Notes under the pieces: model-generated | The model's input: only the letters and a program-made list of their open reading frames with translations | The model's database searches: none | Told to the model about the DNA's origin: nothing | Origin: a virus | IMG/VR virus record: IMGVR_UViG_3300030060_003381 | Span: 1-46,927 of that record | Strand: one strand, 5' to 3' | Length of the DNA stretch: 46,927 bases | Shown here: positions 1 to 6,705 of the stretch, piece by piece | Layout: each line of letters opens with the position of its first letter | How positions within the stretch are numbered: the stretch's first letter is position 1 | Position numbers and translations under genes: made by a program

Positions 1-7
1 AAAAACT

Positions 8-295
8 ATGACGTTTTATTACCAGACTAGATCGTGGAATAGTCAACCACAAATTTCAGAAGAAACCATTAACCTTTGGAAACATCTTTCAGACAAAAAA
101 AACTGGAGAATAACCCAATTACCTAACGGTTTTTATCAAACTGAATACCAAGATCCAAATAATGATACTTGGCACGACGTTACAAGACGTGAAACTATTG
201 AAGGTGCAGAGCAAGCTATTGATGGTTCAGTAGAGCACTACACTAAAAAAGTAGATTTCTTAAAAGGTCCTAAAGTCGTAAAAACCTTTGAATAA
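8..295 (+). CDS. Hypothetical protein, 95 aa
   Basis: I do not recognise this protein. It is soluble-looking, with no signal peptide or membrane segment, and is rich in Trp, Tyr, Asn and Thr in its first half (a WNSQPQISEETINLWKHL stretch, then NWRITQLPNGFYQTEYQD). The C-terminal third is charged and ends in Lys/Val-rich sequence. The ATG lies only seven bases from the window edge, so a start further upstream cannot be excluded. It is followed by the AATTA repeat leader of groEL and reads in the same direction, so it probably belongs to the same transcription unit. Confidence 0.6.
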   Translation: MTFYYQTRSWNSQPQISEETINLWKHLSDKKNWRITQLPNGFYQTEYQDPNNDTWHDVTRRETIEGAEQAIDGSVEHYTKKVDFLKGPKVVKTFE

Positions 296-296
296 T

Positions 297-316
297 AATT
301 AAATTAAATTAAATTA
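297..316 (+). repeat. Four AATTA units forming the groEL leader
   Basis: Four perfect copies of the pentamer AATTA are followed by one A and the groEL ATG at 318. The same arrangement, base for base, occurs at 7755-7774 before another gene. Because the period is five, TAA falls in all three frames. The tract should be free of RNA structure and has no Shine-Dalgarno sequence, which fits A/T-rich initiation regions in Bacteroidota. A role in translation initiation is inference. Confidence 0.75.
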
Positions 317-317
317 A

Positions 318-1865
318 ATGATAGTTAAAAATCTGAACTTTGGCGATAACGCTAGAGACGAAGTATTTAAAGGTATAACAAAACTTACACAAGCTGTTAG
401 CTCCACACTCGGAGCTAGCGGTAAGTGTGTTTTACTAGAAGACGCAAGCGGTAATCCTGTTATTACTAAAGACGGTGTAACTGTAGCAAATTCTATAATT
501 TTGTTAGACCCTGTAGAAAACATGGGCGCTACTCTTTTAAAAGAAGCAGCGCGTAAAACAGTTCAACAAGCTGGTGACGGTACTACTACAGCTACTATAC
601 TAGCACATGCTATATTAGAAGAAGCTTACAAAGTTGTTGATAAAACTAATGCAAGAAGTTTAAAACAAGGAATAAACAGCGCTGTTGAAAAAGTTGTAAA
701 ATATTTAGAATCTATATCTGTTTCAGTAGAAGGAGATATGATTGATAACATTGCTACTATATCTACTAATAATGATCCAGAACTTGGTAAATTAATTGCA
801 GATGCGTTTAGAGCTGTAGATCTTACAGGTGTAGTAATGATGGAGCCTTCTGCCATTGGCAAAACAGAAATAAAAATTGTTGAAGGTGCACAATATGATA
901 AAGGTTTGACAAATAGGCATTTTATTACTAATGCTGAAAGTCAATCGGCGGAATTAGATAATCCGTTAGTACTGTTAATAGAGTCTAAGGTTGATTCAAT
1001 AAGACAAATTCAAACAGTGCTAGAGTACGTAATAAAAAACAATAAACCTTTGCTTATTATAGGCGATTTAGAAAAAGGTGTTTTATCGGCTCTAGCTATG
1101 AATAAAATAAAAGGTAATATTAAAATAAATGTAATTGATGCGCCAACTTTTGGTGTAAATAGAAAACAATTACTTGATGATTTATCTTTATTAACTGGTG
1201 CTACAATTATAAACGAGGATTTAGGTGATGATTTAGATTTGATTAAAGTTGAATATTTAGGTAATTGTGTAAAAAGCATTACAACAGATAATGAAACTAT
1301 AATACAAATAAATGAAACTTCTGAGCAAGTAAAAGAGGTTATTCATGAAATAAAAAATAAATTAACTAAAAAAAATACAGCAAACGAAGTAGTTAAGTTA
1401 GAAAAAAGACTTGCTATGTTGGCTGCTAAAATAGCAATAGTAAAAATAGGCGCTAACTCTGATATTGAGTTAAAAGAAAAACAAGACAGAGTAGAAGACG
1501 CTATATGTGCTACTAAAGCTGCAATAAAAGAAGGAATAGTTCCCGGTGGCGGTGTAGCTTTACTTAATGCAGCATCAAATATAGATCATAAAGGTTTAGG
1601 CGAAGAAGTACTGTTTAAAGCGATACATGCCCCATATGAAACAATACTAGAAAATGCTGGTATTAAAAATGATGTACCAATTGTTGTAGAAGGACATGGT
1701 ATTGACGTTGTTACAGGAAATATGGTAAAAATGATTGACAGTGGTATTATCGATCCATTGTTAGTAACTAAAAGCGCTCTTCAAAATGCAGCTTCAGTAG
1801 CTACTACTATTTTATCAACTGATTGTGTAATTAATAATATTAGAGTTAATGAAAGCAGTAGGTAA
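318..1865 (+). CDS. groEL: GroEL-type chaperonin (phage-encoded)
   Basis: A group I chaperonin subunit of 515 aa, against about 548 in E. coli GroEL. The ATP-binding motif GDGTTTAT is at residues 86-93, with the catalytic Asp at 87 exactly as in E. coli. The equatorial VEDAICATKAAIKEGIVPGGGVALL region, including the second catalytic Asp, is also intact. The Gly-Met tail is missing. In the apical domain the segment matching E. coli 195-206 reads YDKGLTNRHFIT, so Tyr199, Pro202 and Tyr203 are replaced by Leu, Arg and His at sites that bind substrate and GroES. Expected role: ATP-driven folding of phage proteins such as the capsid. It overlaps groES by 17 bases. The ATG follows the AATTA leader. 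Confidence 0.96.
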   Translation: MIVKNLNFGDNARDEVFKGITKLTQAVSSTLGASGKCVLLEDASGNPVITKDGVTVANSIILLDPVENMGATLLKEAARKTVQQAGDGTTTATILAHAILEEAYKVVDKTNARSLKQGINSAVEKVVKYLESISVSVEGDMIDNIATISTNNDPELGKLIADAFRAVDLTGVVMMEPSAIGKTEIKIVEGAQYDKGLTNRHFITNAESQSAELDNPLVLLIESKVDSIRQIQTVLEYVIKNNKPLLIIGDLEKGVLSALAMNKIKGNIKINVIDAPTFGVNRKQLLDDLSLLTGATIINEDLGDDLDLIKVEYLGNCVKSITTDNETIIQINETSEQVKEVIHEIKNKLTKKNTANEVVKLEKRLAMLAAKIAIVKIGANSDIELKEKQDRVEDAICATKAAIKEGIVPGGGVALLNAASNIDHKGLGEEVLFKAIHAPYETILENAGIKNDVPIVVEGHGIDVVTGNMVKMIDSGIIDPLLVTKSALQNAASVATTILSTDCVINNIRVNESSR

Positions 1866-2109
1866 ACACTTAATAGTACAAATAAAAAAAGAAGGAACTA
1901 CTAAAACTGAAGGTGGTTTACTTTTAGCTGAAAATCAAAGAAAAGACATTAGATATATTGAAGCTACTATATTATCTGTTGGCGATGAAATAAATGGTTT
2001 AAAAAAAAATGATAATATTTATTTTGATAGACACGCTGGTCATAAATTAGAAATAGATAAAAAAGATTATCATGTTATAAAAGCTCAAGATATTGTAGTT
2101 ATATTATGA
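1849..2109 (+). CDS. groES: GroES-type co-chaperonin
   Basis: The 86-residue protein has the GroES barrel pattern: MKAVGKHLIVQI at the start, a mobile loop around residues 13-32 with GGLLLAEN in place of the usual GGIVL motif, and the closing strand QDIVVIL. It should cap the GroEL ring encoded just upstream. The gene order groEL then groES is the reverse of the usual bacterial operon. The ATG lies inside the last codons of groEL (17-base overlap), and its stop overlaps the next start as ATGA, so translation is probably coupled. The assignment is secure; whether it pairs with phage or host GroEL cannot be told from the sequence. Confidence 0.92.
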   Translation: MKAVGKHLIVQIKKEGTTKTEGGLLLAENQRKDIRYIEATILSVGDEINGLKKNDNIYFDRHAGHKLEIDKKDYHVIKAQDIVVIL

Positions 2110-2546
2110 GATTAAATGCAGATGACATTAAGGATTTAAACTTGATGAAGTATTATAGAATAATACGCAAATGGGCTTGTAAAAATAACAATTTAACAGA
2201 CGCTGAATTAGAGTTGTTAATATATTTAGATTGTATAGATTTATTTACCTTAGATGATTTTAAAAAAGGCACATATACTTATAGTTGGAATAATAGGCGT
2301 TGGAATAAATTAATTCAAAATAATTGGATAGTTGTTTGGCGTAATAGAAATAGAACAACGCAAAAGTATAATATATATAAAATATCTTTTAAAGGTAAAC
2401 AACTTATAAAACGTATATATAGAATAATGTTAGGTGAAGAAGATATTAATGTAGGTAGTAGAAATAAAATAATAGTTGGTGATTCTTATATGGATAAAGT
2501 AATGACAAAAGCTATTTATAATTTAAACAAAGATAAAACAAGATGA
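2106..2546 (+). CDS. Winged-helix-like small protein, 146 aa
   Basis: This is a basic protein rich in Asn, Arg, Tyr and Trp. Residues 10-100 look like a winged helix-turn-helix fold: helices (IIRKWACKNN, LTDAELELLIYLDCIDLF), a helix-rich middle with TYSWNNRRWNKLIQNNWI, then a basic beta-wing (VVWRNRNRTTQKYNIYKIS) and a closing helix KGKQLIKRIYRIML. MarR-type DNA-binding proteins share this order, so DNA binding is plausible but unproven. It overlaps groES by four bases (ATGA) and the next gene by four bases, so it sits in a coupled string. It could equally be a structural or regulatory phage protein. Confidence 0.6.
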   Translation: MRLNADDIKDLNLMKYYRIIRKWACKNNNLTDAELELLIYLDCIDLFTLDDFKKGTYTYSWNNRRWNKLIQNNWIVVWRNRNRTTQKYNIYKISFKGKQLIKRIYRIMLGEEDINVGSRNKIIVGDSYMDKVMTKAIYNLNKDKTR

Positions 2547-3214
2547 GTAAAAGTCCATTAAAATTCGGAGCAATAGGAGCTATAGGTTCTATGTTTGGTA
2601 CAATGGGAAATAATCAAATGATTAATTCTTTAACCAACGCTAATGCTTTAGCGGCTCAACAAGCAGCGGCTAGACAAGTTAATAGAAACGCTATAGGTGC
2701 AGCGCAACCAGTAGGAAGCGGAGCTTCAGGCGTTGGAGGAATTAACGATTTATCTCAAATGGTAATGGACGGAAGTATGGCAACTTTTGATCCAGCAGCT
2801 CAACAAGCTGGTATGGGTATATTTGGAAGTAGAGACGCGAGAAACAGAGCGTTGCATCCATCAGCAATTATGATGCATAGTGATGTTCAAAAACAAATAG
2901 ACGCTAAAAAAGAAGAAATAAAAAAAGCTAAAGCTGAAGGAGGAGATCCAGATATAGTTTTTGAATTAAAGTCTGATTTAATGGACTTAGAAAAAGAATT
3001 AAAAACAGCTAAAGAAGCTCATAATTCTCCAGCTAATTATGGTAGTCCTTTAAATGACGATAGAGAAATACCTCAATGGAGAAAAGAACACAACGAGAAG
3101 TTTGCAGCTAAAAAAGCAGCTATTGCGGCTGAAAAAGCAAGGCTTTTAGAAATTACTAGAGCCAGAAGAGAACAAACATATGGAACAGACCAATCTAATT
3201 TTGGAAAAAAATAA
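2543..3214 (+). CDS. SPL-motif protein with Ala/Gln-rich N-terminal half, 223 aa
   Basis: No family is recognised. The protein starts MSKSPLKFG, then has a Gly/Ala/Met-rich hydrophobic stretch (residues 8-35) and an Ala/Gln/Asn-rich region resembling phage ejection or internal head proteins. A charged helical segment (about 115-160, KKEEIKKAKAEGGDPDIVFELKS and following) comes next, then a second motif pair NSPANYGSPLN (161-171) and a basic helical C-terminus. The S-P-L element is shared with several other small proteins in this window. A small virion or cargo protein is my best guess. It is coupled to the preceding gene by an ATGA overlap. Confidence 0.65.
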   Translation: MSKSPLKFGAIGAIGSMFGTMGNNQMINSLTNANALAAQQAAARQVNRNAIGAAQPVGSGASGVGGINDLSQMVMDGSMATFDPAAQQAGMGIFGSRDARNRALHPSAIMMHSDVQKQIDAKKEEIKKAKAEGGDPDIVFELKSDLMDLEKELKTAKEAHNSPANYGSPLNDDREIPQWRKEHNEKFAAKKAAIAAEKARLLEITRARREQTYGTDQSNFGKK

Positions 3215-3226
3215 AAAAAAATAGAT

Positions 3227-3442
3227 ATGAATCACAAATACGATCCAGCAATGGAAAAATTAAAGCCCGGAACTAAAGTAGGTATAGTAGGTGAATCTCA
3301 CATATGGGACGGACCACTAGATCAACAAGGAAGACCTCATGGTGTTGGTTCTAGTTCAGGTATAACAGGTAAGCAAATATTAAAAGCAAAATCTTATTAC
3401 AAAGGCATGCCTATAACTGAGTGTGCTAAAGGATATAAATAA
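3227..3442 (+). CDS. Hypothetical protein, 71 aa
   Basis: A small soluble protein of unknown function. It has Gly-rich turns (KPGTKVGIVGESHIWDG, then GVGSSSGITGKQ) and ends in a basic Tyr/Lys-rich tail with one Cys. No signal peptide or membrane span is visible. It begins 12 bases after the preceding gene with an A-rich leader and is followed nine bases later by the next small gene, so it belongs to the same run of short co-oriented genes. It lacks the S-P-L/S-P-F motif of its neighbours. Confidence 0.6.
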   Translation: MNHKYDPAMEKLKPGTKVGIVGESHIWDGPLDQQGRPHGVGSSSGITGKQILKAKSYYKGMPITECAKGYK

Positions 3443-3450
3443 AAATAATT

Positions 3451-3669
3451 ATGGGATATACACAATATAGCAGTCCTTTTTTACAGGAAAAGTTCCCTGA
3501 AATAAAAGAAGAAAACAAAGGAAAGTTTACAGCTTGGGTAAAGAAAAACATGCCAGATAAATCAACATGTGAAGCAGCTAGCGCTGTTATGGCTAAAAAA
3601 GATAATTATAGTGAGTCAGTAGTAAAAATGGCGAACTATGCTAAAAACTTTGGTTGTTCAAAAAAATAA
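3451..3669 (+). CDS. Small SPF-motif protein, 72 aa
   Basis: The N-terminus MGYTQYSSPFLQEKFPEI carries the S-P-F form of the motif found in many small proteins here (Ser8-Pro9-Phe10). The rest is a compact helical unit: KGKFTAWVKKNMP, then STCEAASAVMAKKDNYSESVVKMANYAKNFG, ending in a Cys and two Lys. From memory, short phage proteins combining S-P-L with a following F-T-x-x-(K/A)-K segment and a NFAKN-like ending are common in marine phages, but no function is known to me. The start is chosen for the A-rich leader AAAAATAATT before ATG. Confidence 0.65.
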   Translation: MGYTQYSSPFLQEKFPEIKEENKGKFTAWVKKNMPDKSTCEAASAVMAKKDNYSESVVKMANYAKNFGCSKK

Positions 3670-3673
3670 AAAA

Positions 3674-4495
3674 ATGAGTTTTTCAAAAAAATTTTGTCGC
3701 AAAACTCCTTTAAGAAACAACACAACAGGTGGTGGATATGATGCAGAAATACACAAGGTAGCGTCTGTTCCAGATAAGCATGCTACAAATATAACTGGTA
3801 CATATAATAAAGCTTATGATGAATACACTAATAAGCATGGTTATATAGATCCAGATGAGTTTGATAAAATGCAACAATCAACAGCACCTACAAAAATGTC
3901 TCCATTAAACTCAGCTTATGAACAAGCTGTAGATACTGCAGGTGCAGCTACATATGTACCTACAGCATCTATGTATCAAAACATGTTTAATGCTATAGGT
4001 TTAGCGGCTCATAATATAAGCGATTGGATGAAAAGAAACCCTGGTAAGCATGCTAGTGGTTTTGATAAAGATACTCATGATTTTTTAGGTAGAGAAAGAA
4101 CAGGTAAAAAAGGTAACTACGTAAGAAAAGGAGATAAAAAAAGATATGAAAAACTAGCTGCTCAAGATGGTTGGACTGAAGATTCTGGTATGAGTGCAGA
4201 AGAATATTTTTTCAAAGATAAAGGATTTAAAGATGTAAAAGATCCATTAGAACGTGAAGAAAAATTAAGAGATTTTGCTGAAACTGCAGGTCGTGTTACA
4301 GAAAAAAATGAAGGTTTTACTCTTGAGAGAGACGATCATGGATTTTTAACAGGTGGAGGAGAATATATGGTTACAAATGCTGATGGTTCAACTGCTAAAA
4401 CTGATAAATCGCAATTAACCGTAGATGACAATTATCATCCGGATTTAGAAACCTACGAAGAGTTTAAACAAAGAACTGGAATAAAAACTACATAA
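3674..4495 (+). CDS. Hypothetical protein with SPL motif, 273 aa
   Basis: A longer frame opens at 3638 inside the preceding gene, but the ATG at 3674, just after that gene's stop and an A-run, is the more likely start and gives MSFSKKFCRKTPLRNN. A motif variant T-P-L occurs at residues 11-13 and a full M-S-P-L-N at 75-79. Between and after them the protein is polar and acidic/basic, rich in Asp, Lys, His, Gly and Tyr, with no membrane segment. I do not recognise a family. The position among small motif proteins suggests a virion-associated or early-assembly role, which is inference only. Confidence 0.62.
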   Translation: MSFSKKFCRKTPLRNNTTGGGYDAEIHKVASVPDKHATNITGTYNKAYDEYTNKHGYIDPDEFDKMQQSTAPTKMSPLNSAYEQAVDTAGAATYVPTASMYQNMFNAIGLAAHNISDWMKRNPGKHASGFDKDTHDFLGRERTGKKGNYVRKGDKKRYEKLAAQDGWTEDSGMSAEEYFFKDKGFKDVKDPLEREEKLRDFAETAGRVTEKNEGFTLERDDHGFLTGGGEYMVTNADGSTAKTDKSQLTVDDNYHPDLETYEEFKQRTGIKTT

Positions 4496-4503
4496 ATAAT
4501 AAA

Positions 4504-4908
4504 ATGGGATATTCAAAAGGACATTATGGAAAATACACTGGAAACTCTAAGTTTTCAGAAGATCATGCTCACACAAGAGTAACAAAAGAAAATTATAAAG
4601 CAACTGAAAGAGATGACGCTGCTCATATTGATTATCTTAAAAGAGATATTGATTATGATGCTAAGCATGGTCATAGTGATGAAAATATGACTGCTGATGA
4701 AAAACATATTTCAAAATTAGCAGGTGATATGAAATACGATAAAGAACATCATGGTTCGCCAGCAAAGAAATTAGATTCTAGAATGAAATATGGTCATGAA
4801 GATTTTGATTATGATTTTGCTAGCGATGCAGGTGTTTTTGATAAAGAACTAAGCGCTGATAAAGGAGTTAGAAGAGCTCAAAAAAGATATAGAAGAAAAA
4901 CTAAATAA
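4504..4908 (+). CDS. His/Asp/Lys-rich protein with internal repeat, 134 aa
   Basis: The protein is extremely polar. Two copies of a pattern H-I-x-x-L-x-x-D-x-x-Y-D-x-x-H start at residues 41 and 68 (27-residue offset). A diverged partial copy, MKYGHEDFDYD, follows near 94-104. The second copy runs into H-G-S-P-A-K-K, a form of the S-P motif (Ser85-Pro86). The C-terminus is basic (RRAQKRYRRKTK). It starts MGYS, like its neighbours at 3451 (MGYT) and 4916 (MGYN). The dense His/Asp could bind metal, but there is no recognised domain. Confidence 0.62.
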   Translation: MGYSKGHYGKYTGNSKFSEDHAHTRVTKENYKATERDDAAHIDYLKRDIDYDAKHGHSDENMTADEKHISKLAGDMKYDKEHHGSPAKKLDSRMKYGHEDFDYDFASDAGVFDKELSADKGVRRAQKRYRRKTK

Positions 4909-4915
4909 TTATAAA

Positions 4916-5224
4916 ATGGGATACAATAAAGAAAAAAATGAATCACCAGTTCCTAATTTAAATAAAGGATATGGTCACGAATCAGTAAAAACAGAAAGAC
5001 ATGATTTATTAAATGATAATCCAGTAGCAAGAGACGCTAGTGGAGATAGACCTTGGATTTCTAAGCATTTTAAGTCTACAATGGGAACATCACCTTTAAC
5101 AAAAAAAGTTGTAGAAGAAGACGCTAAAAGACCAAAACCAGAAGCAAAACCTGATTTTATTGATGCTGATGGTGATGGTGATACACAAGAACCTATGGTG
5201 GACGCAGTAGCAGACGCTAAATAA
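4916..5224 (+). CDS. Small SPL-motif protein, 102 aa
   Basis: A polar, probably disordered protein starting MGYNKEKNESPVPNLN (S-P-V at 10-12) with a second, better motif G-T-S-P-L-T-K-K at 57-64. After that comes a Pro/Lys/Glu-rich linker. The C-terminus carries an acidic loop, DADGDGDTQEP, resembling an EF-hand calcium-binding loop, followed by MVDAVADAK. The calcium-loop resemblance rests only on the spacing of acidic residues. The gene is seven bases after its predecessor and is the last of the first motif-protein cluster. Confidence 0.6.
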   Translation: MGYNKEKNESPVPNLNKGYGHESVKTERHDLLNDNPVARDASGDRPWISKHFKSTMGTSPLTKKVVEEDAKRPKPEAKPDFIDADGDGDTQEPMVDAVADAK

Positions 5225-5249
5225 ATAAATAAGAAAAAAAAAGAAAAAA

Positions 5250-5525
5250 ATGAATAGATTAATAATTCCAACATTAGACGCTACTTACGGAAATGTTTAT
5301 TTTGACAAGAGTCAAATAATTAGTATACTAAGAGCTGCTTCAAATATGACTATATATACGCCAACTAGCACGGATAGCGTACAATTTACATTAGGTGTTG
5401 CAGAGGCAAGTTCTAACGCAACATATGACGCTTTTATTAATGCGTGTTACAATGATAATCCTGGTGGAGACACTACAGTGCAACTTCCTGAAGGTCAATC
5501 TATAACTGCAGTAAGTATAATTTAA
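5250..5525 (+). CDS. Tandem paralogue 1 of 3, beta-rich, 91 aa
   Basis: First of three consecutive genes whose products share a plan. There is an N-terminal strand pair (RLIIPTLDATYGNVYFDKSQIISI), a hydrophobic middle with alternating Thr/Ser (TIYTPTSTDSVQFTLGVAEA), a short helix AFINACYNDNPGG and a C-terminal V-Q-L-P-E-G-Q-S-I-T-A-V-S-I-I strand. The NPGG plus V-x-L-P-x-G signature is repeated in the genes at 5548 and 5907. It looks like a small capsid decoration or fibre-type protein, but this is inference from size and beta content. Confidence 0.65.
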   Translation: MNRLIIPTLDATYGNVYFDKSQIISILRAASNMTIYTPTSTDSVQFTLGVAEASSNATYDAFINACYNDNPGGDTTVQLPEGQSITAVSII

Positions 5526-5547
5526 AAATATTTAAAAGAGATAAAAA

Positions 5548-5832
5548 ATGAAAAACTATATAACATTTCCAACAACATCTGGTAATCCTCATGATTTTGT
5601 TTTAACTACTGAGTATATTACTGGTATATTTGATACAAGCGCCACTGATGTATTAATAATAAAATTAAATCAGTATGATGTCGAGGTTAGTATTGAACAC
5701 ACTGATGACGCTGCTCTTCAAGCAGAGTTTGTTAATAATATTAGAAAAGCTTTAATAGCAAACCCAGGTGTTGGAAAAATACCAGTACAACTTCCTGCAG
5801 GTTTTGAAGTTACGTTTGTTGAATTTGCATAA
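5548..5832 (+). CDS. Tandem paralogue 2 of 3, beta-rich, 94 aa
   Basis: Second of the three related genes. It shows an N-terminal strand, a beta-rich middle (DVLIIKLNQYDVEVSIEHTDD), a helix EFVNNIRKALIANPG and the closing strand VQLPAGFEVTFVEFA. The helix plus NPG and V-Q-L-P-x-G block aligns directly with the flanking paralogues. The gene ends in two consecutive TAA stops. The same frame then stays open for 15 codons of coding-like sequence to another TAA at 5881, which suggests a former longer C-terminus. Function unknown; a small virion surface protein is possible. Confidence 0.65.
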   Translation: MKNYITFPTTSGNPHDFVLTTEYITGIFDTSATDVLIIKLNQYDVEVSIEHTDDAALQAEFVNNIRKALIANPGVGKIPVQLPAGFEVTFVEFA

Positions 5833-5880
5833 TAAAACGCAACTGATAAACAAGCTAAAAGAGACGCAAAAAAAGAAAAA

Positions 5881-5904
5881 TAAATAAATAAATAAATAAA
5901 TAAA
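5881..5904 (+). repeat. (TAAA)6 tetranucleotide tract
   Basis: Six perfect TAAA units lie directly before the ATG of the third paralogue. A period of four places TAA in every reading frame, so any ribosome running past the previous gene would terminate here. The tract is also an unstructured A-rich leader of the type used before many genes in this window. It may be a replication-slippage product; a function is not shown. Confidence 0.7.
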
Positions 5905-5906
5905 TT

Positions 5907-6248
5907 ATGACAAGTTTTATATCAATAGAAGTAGTAAATTCAACAGCTGGTGATTACGAAGATGGAATACATGTAATTAGCAAGAATGTTGTAGTAGGTG
6001 TTATACAAACAGGTTTTGATAAAATTGAAATACTAACTGACGGTGGAACGCCATCAGATAAAGTTGAATTAACAATTGGTACTGCAGAAACTGGAGCAAA
6101 TGTTCCGCCTGTAATGTCAAGTAATCTTGGTACAGCTGCTATAAACAAAGCTTTATTAGCTAATCCAGGTGGTATTGTGGCTAAAGTGTTTTTACCTAAA
6201 GACGATAACGGTAACCAAATATATTGTAGAAACATATCATTTGTATAA
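5907..6248 (+). CDS. Tandem paralogue 3 of 3, beta-rich, 113 aa
   Basis: Third member of the local family, longer than the other two. It has beta-rich N-terminal sequence (TSFISIEVVNS, IHVISKNVVVGVIQ, FDKIEILTDGG), the helix TAAINKALLANPGG and the strand VAKVFLPKDDNGNQ. The ALLANPGG segment is nearly identical to ALIANPG in paralogue 2. Its TAA overlaps the ATG of the next small gene (TAATG), so translation is probably coupled. It is probably a small structural protein, but I cannot name a family. Confidence 0.65.
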   Translation: MTSFISIEVVNSTAGDYEDGIHVISKNVVVGVIQTGFDKIEILTDGGTPSDKVELTIGTAETGANVPPVMSSNLGTAAINKALLANPGGIVAKVFLPKDDNGNQIYCRNISFV

Positions 6249-6394
6249 TGAGTGAATCTAGAGGTTTAGGAGATACTATAGAAAACTTCACCAAAGCTAC
6301 TGGGATTAAAAAAATAGCTGATGCTATACCTGGTGGTTGTGGTTGTGGTAAACGTAGAGATGCTCTAAATAAAATTTTTCCCTATAAAAAATAA
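6248..6394 (+). CDS. Small CGCGKR protein, 48 aa
   Basis: A short frame opening at the TAATG overlap with the preceding gene and stopping two bases before the next ATG. The product reads roughly ESRGLGDTIENFTKATGIKK, then a Cys pair in G-G-C-G-C-G-K-R-R-D-A-L-N and a Phe-Pro-Tyr-Lys-Lys end. From memory, similar mini-proteins (GLGDTI... TGIKK... CGCxKR) recur in many phages without an assigned function. The C-x-C could bind metal or form a disulfide. The exact fit between flanking genes and the conserved-looking sequence support it as a real gene. Confidence 0.7.
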   Translation: MSESRGLGDTIENFTKATGIKKIADAIPGGCGCGKRRDALNKIFPYKK

Positions 6395-6396
6395 TT

Positions 6397-6705
6397 ATGG
6401 CTTTTAAATTAAATAATCCTCCGTATAAACTAAACAGCGTCCCTGTTTATCATGTTGATATGGAAGAAGGTGTAATGGGTAAAGCTAATAACAATGGAAC
6501 AATTATTATTAATAAAGACCTTGATCCTAACAAAGTAAAAGATGTAATTAAGCATGAGATGGTTCATATAAATCAAATGCAAAGAGGTGATCTTGATTAT
6601 GATGATGATTGTGTATATTGGAAAGGTAAATGTTATCCTAGAGCTAGTATGAAAGAAGGAGCAAAAAATTTACCTTGGGAAGCAGAAGCATATAAAAACG
6701 CATGA
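6397..6705 (+). CDS. Small zinc metallopeptidase-like protein, 102 aa
   Basis: The protein carries an HExxH zinc motif, H53-E54-M-V-H57, within a helix (DVIKHEMVHINQMQRGDL). A downstream Glu in PWEAEAYKNA (95 or 97) is placed to be the third ligand, as in gluzincin-like mini-peptidases. Two Cys (72, 79) sit in an acidic DYDDDCVYWKGKCY segment between them. This pattern, with the E-x-E-A-Y ending, is common in small phage metallopeptidase-like proteins. The substrate is unknown; peptidoglycan or a virion protein is conceivable. The stop overlaps the holin-like gene as ATGA, hinting at a shared lysis or morphogenesis role. Confidence 0.7.
   Translation: MAFKLNNPPYKLNSVPVYHVDMEEGVMGKANNNGTIIINKDLDPNKVKDVIKHEMVHINQMQRGDLDYDDDCVYWKGKCYPRASMKEGAKNLPWEAEAYKNA

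Noticed and set aside
5881-5904. (TAAA)6 as a CRISPR-like or origin repeat
   Set aside because: The unit is four bases with no spacers and directly precedes a start codon. A simple-sequence leader or stop tract is sufficient.
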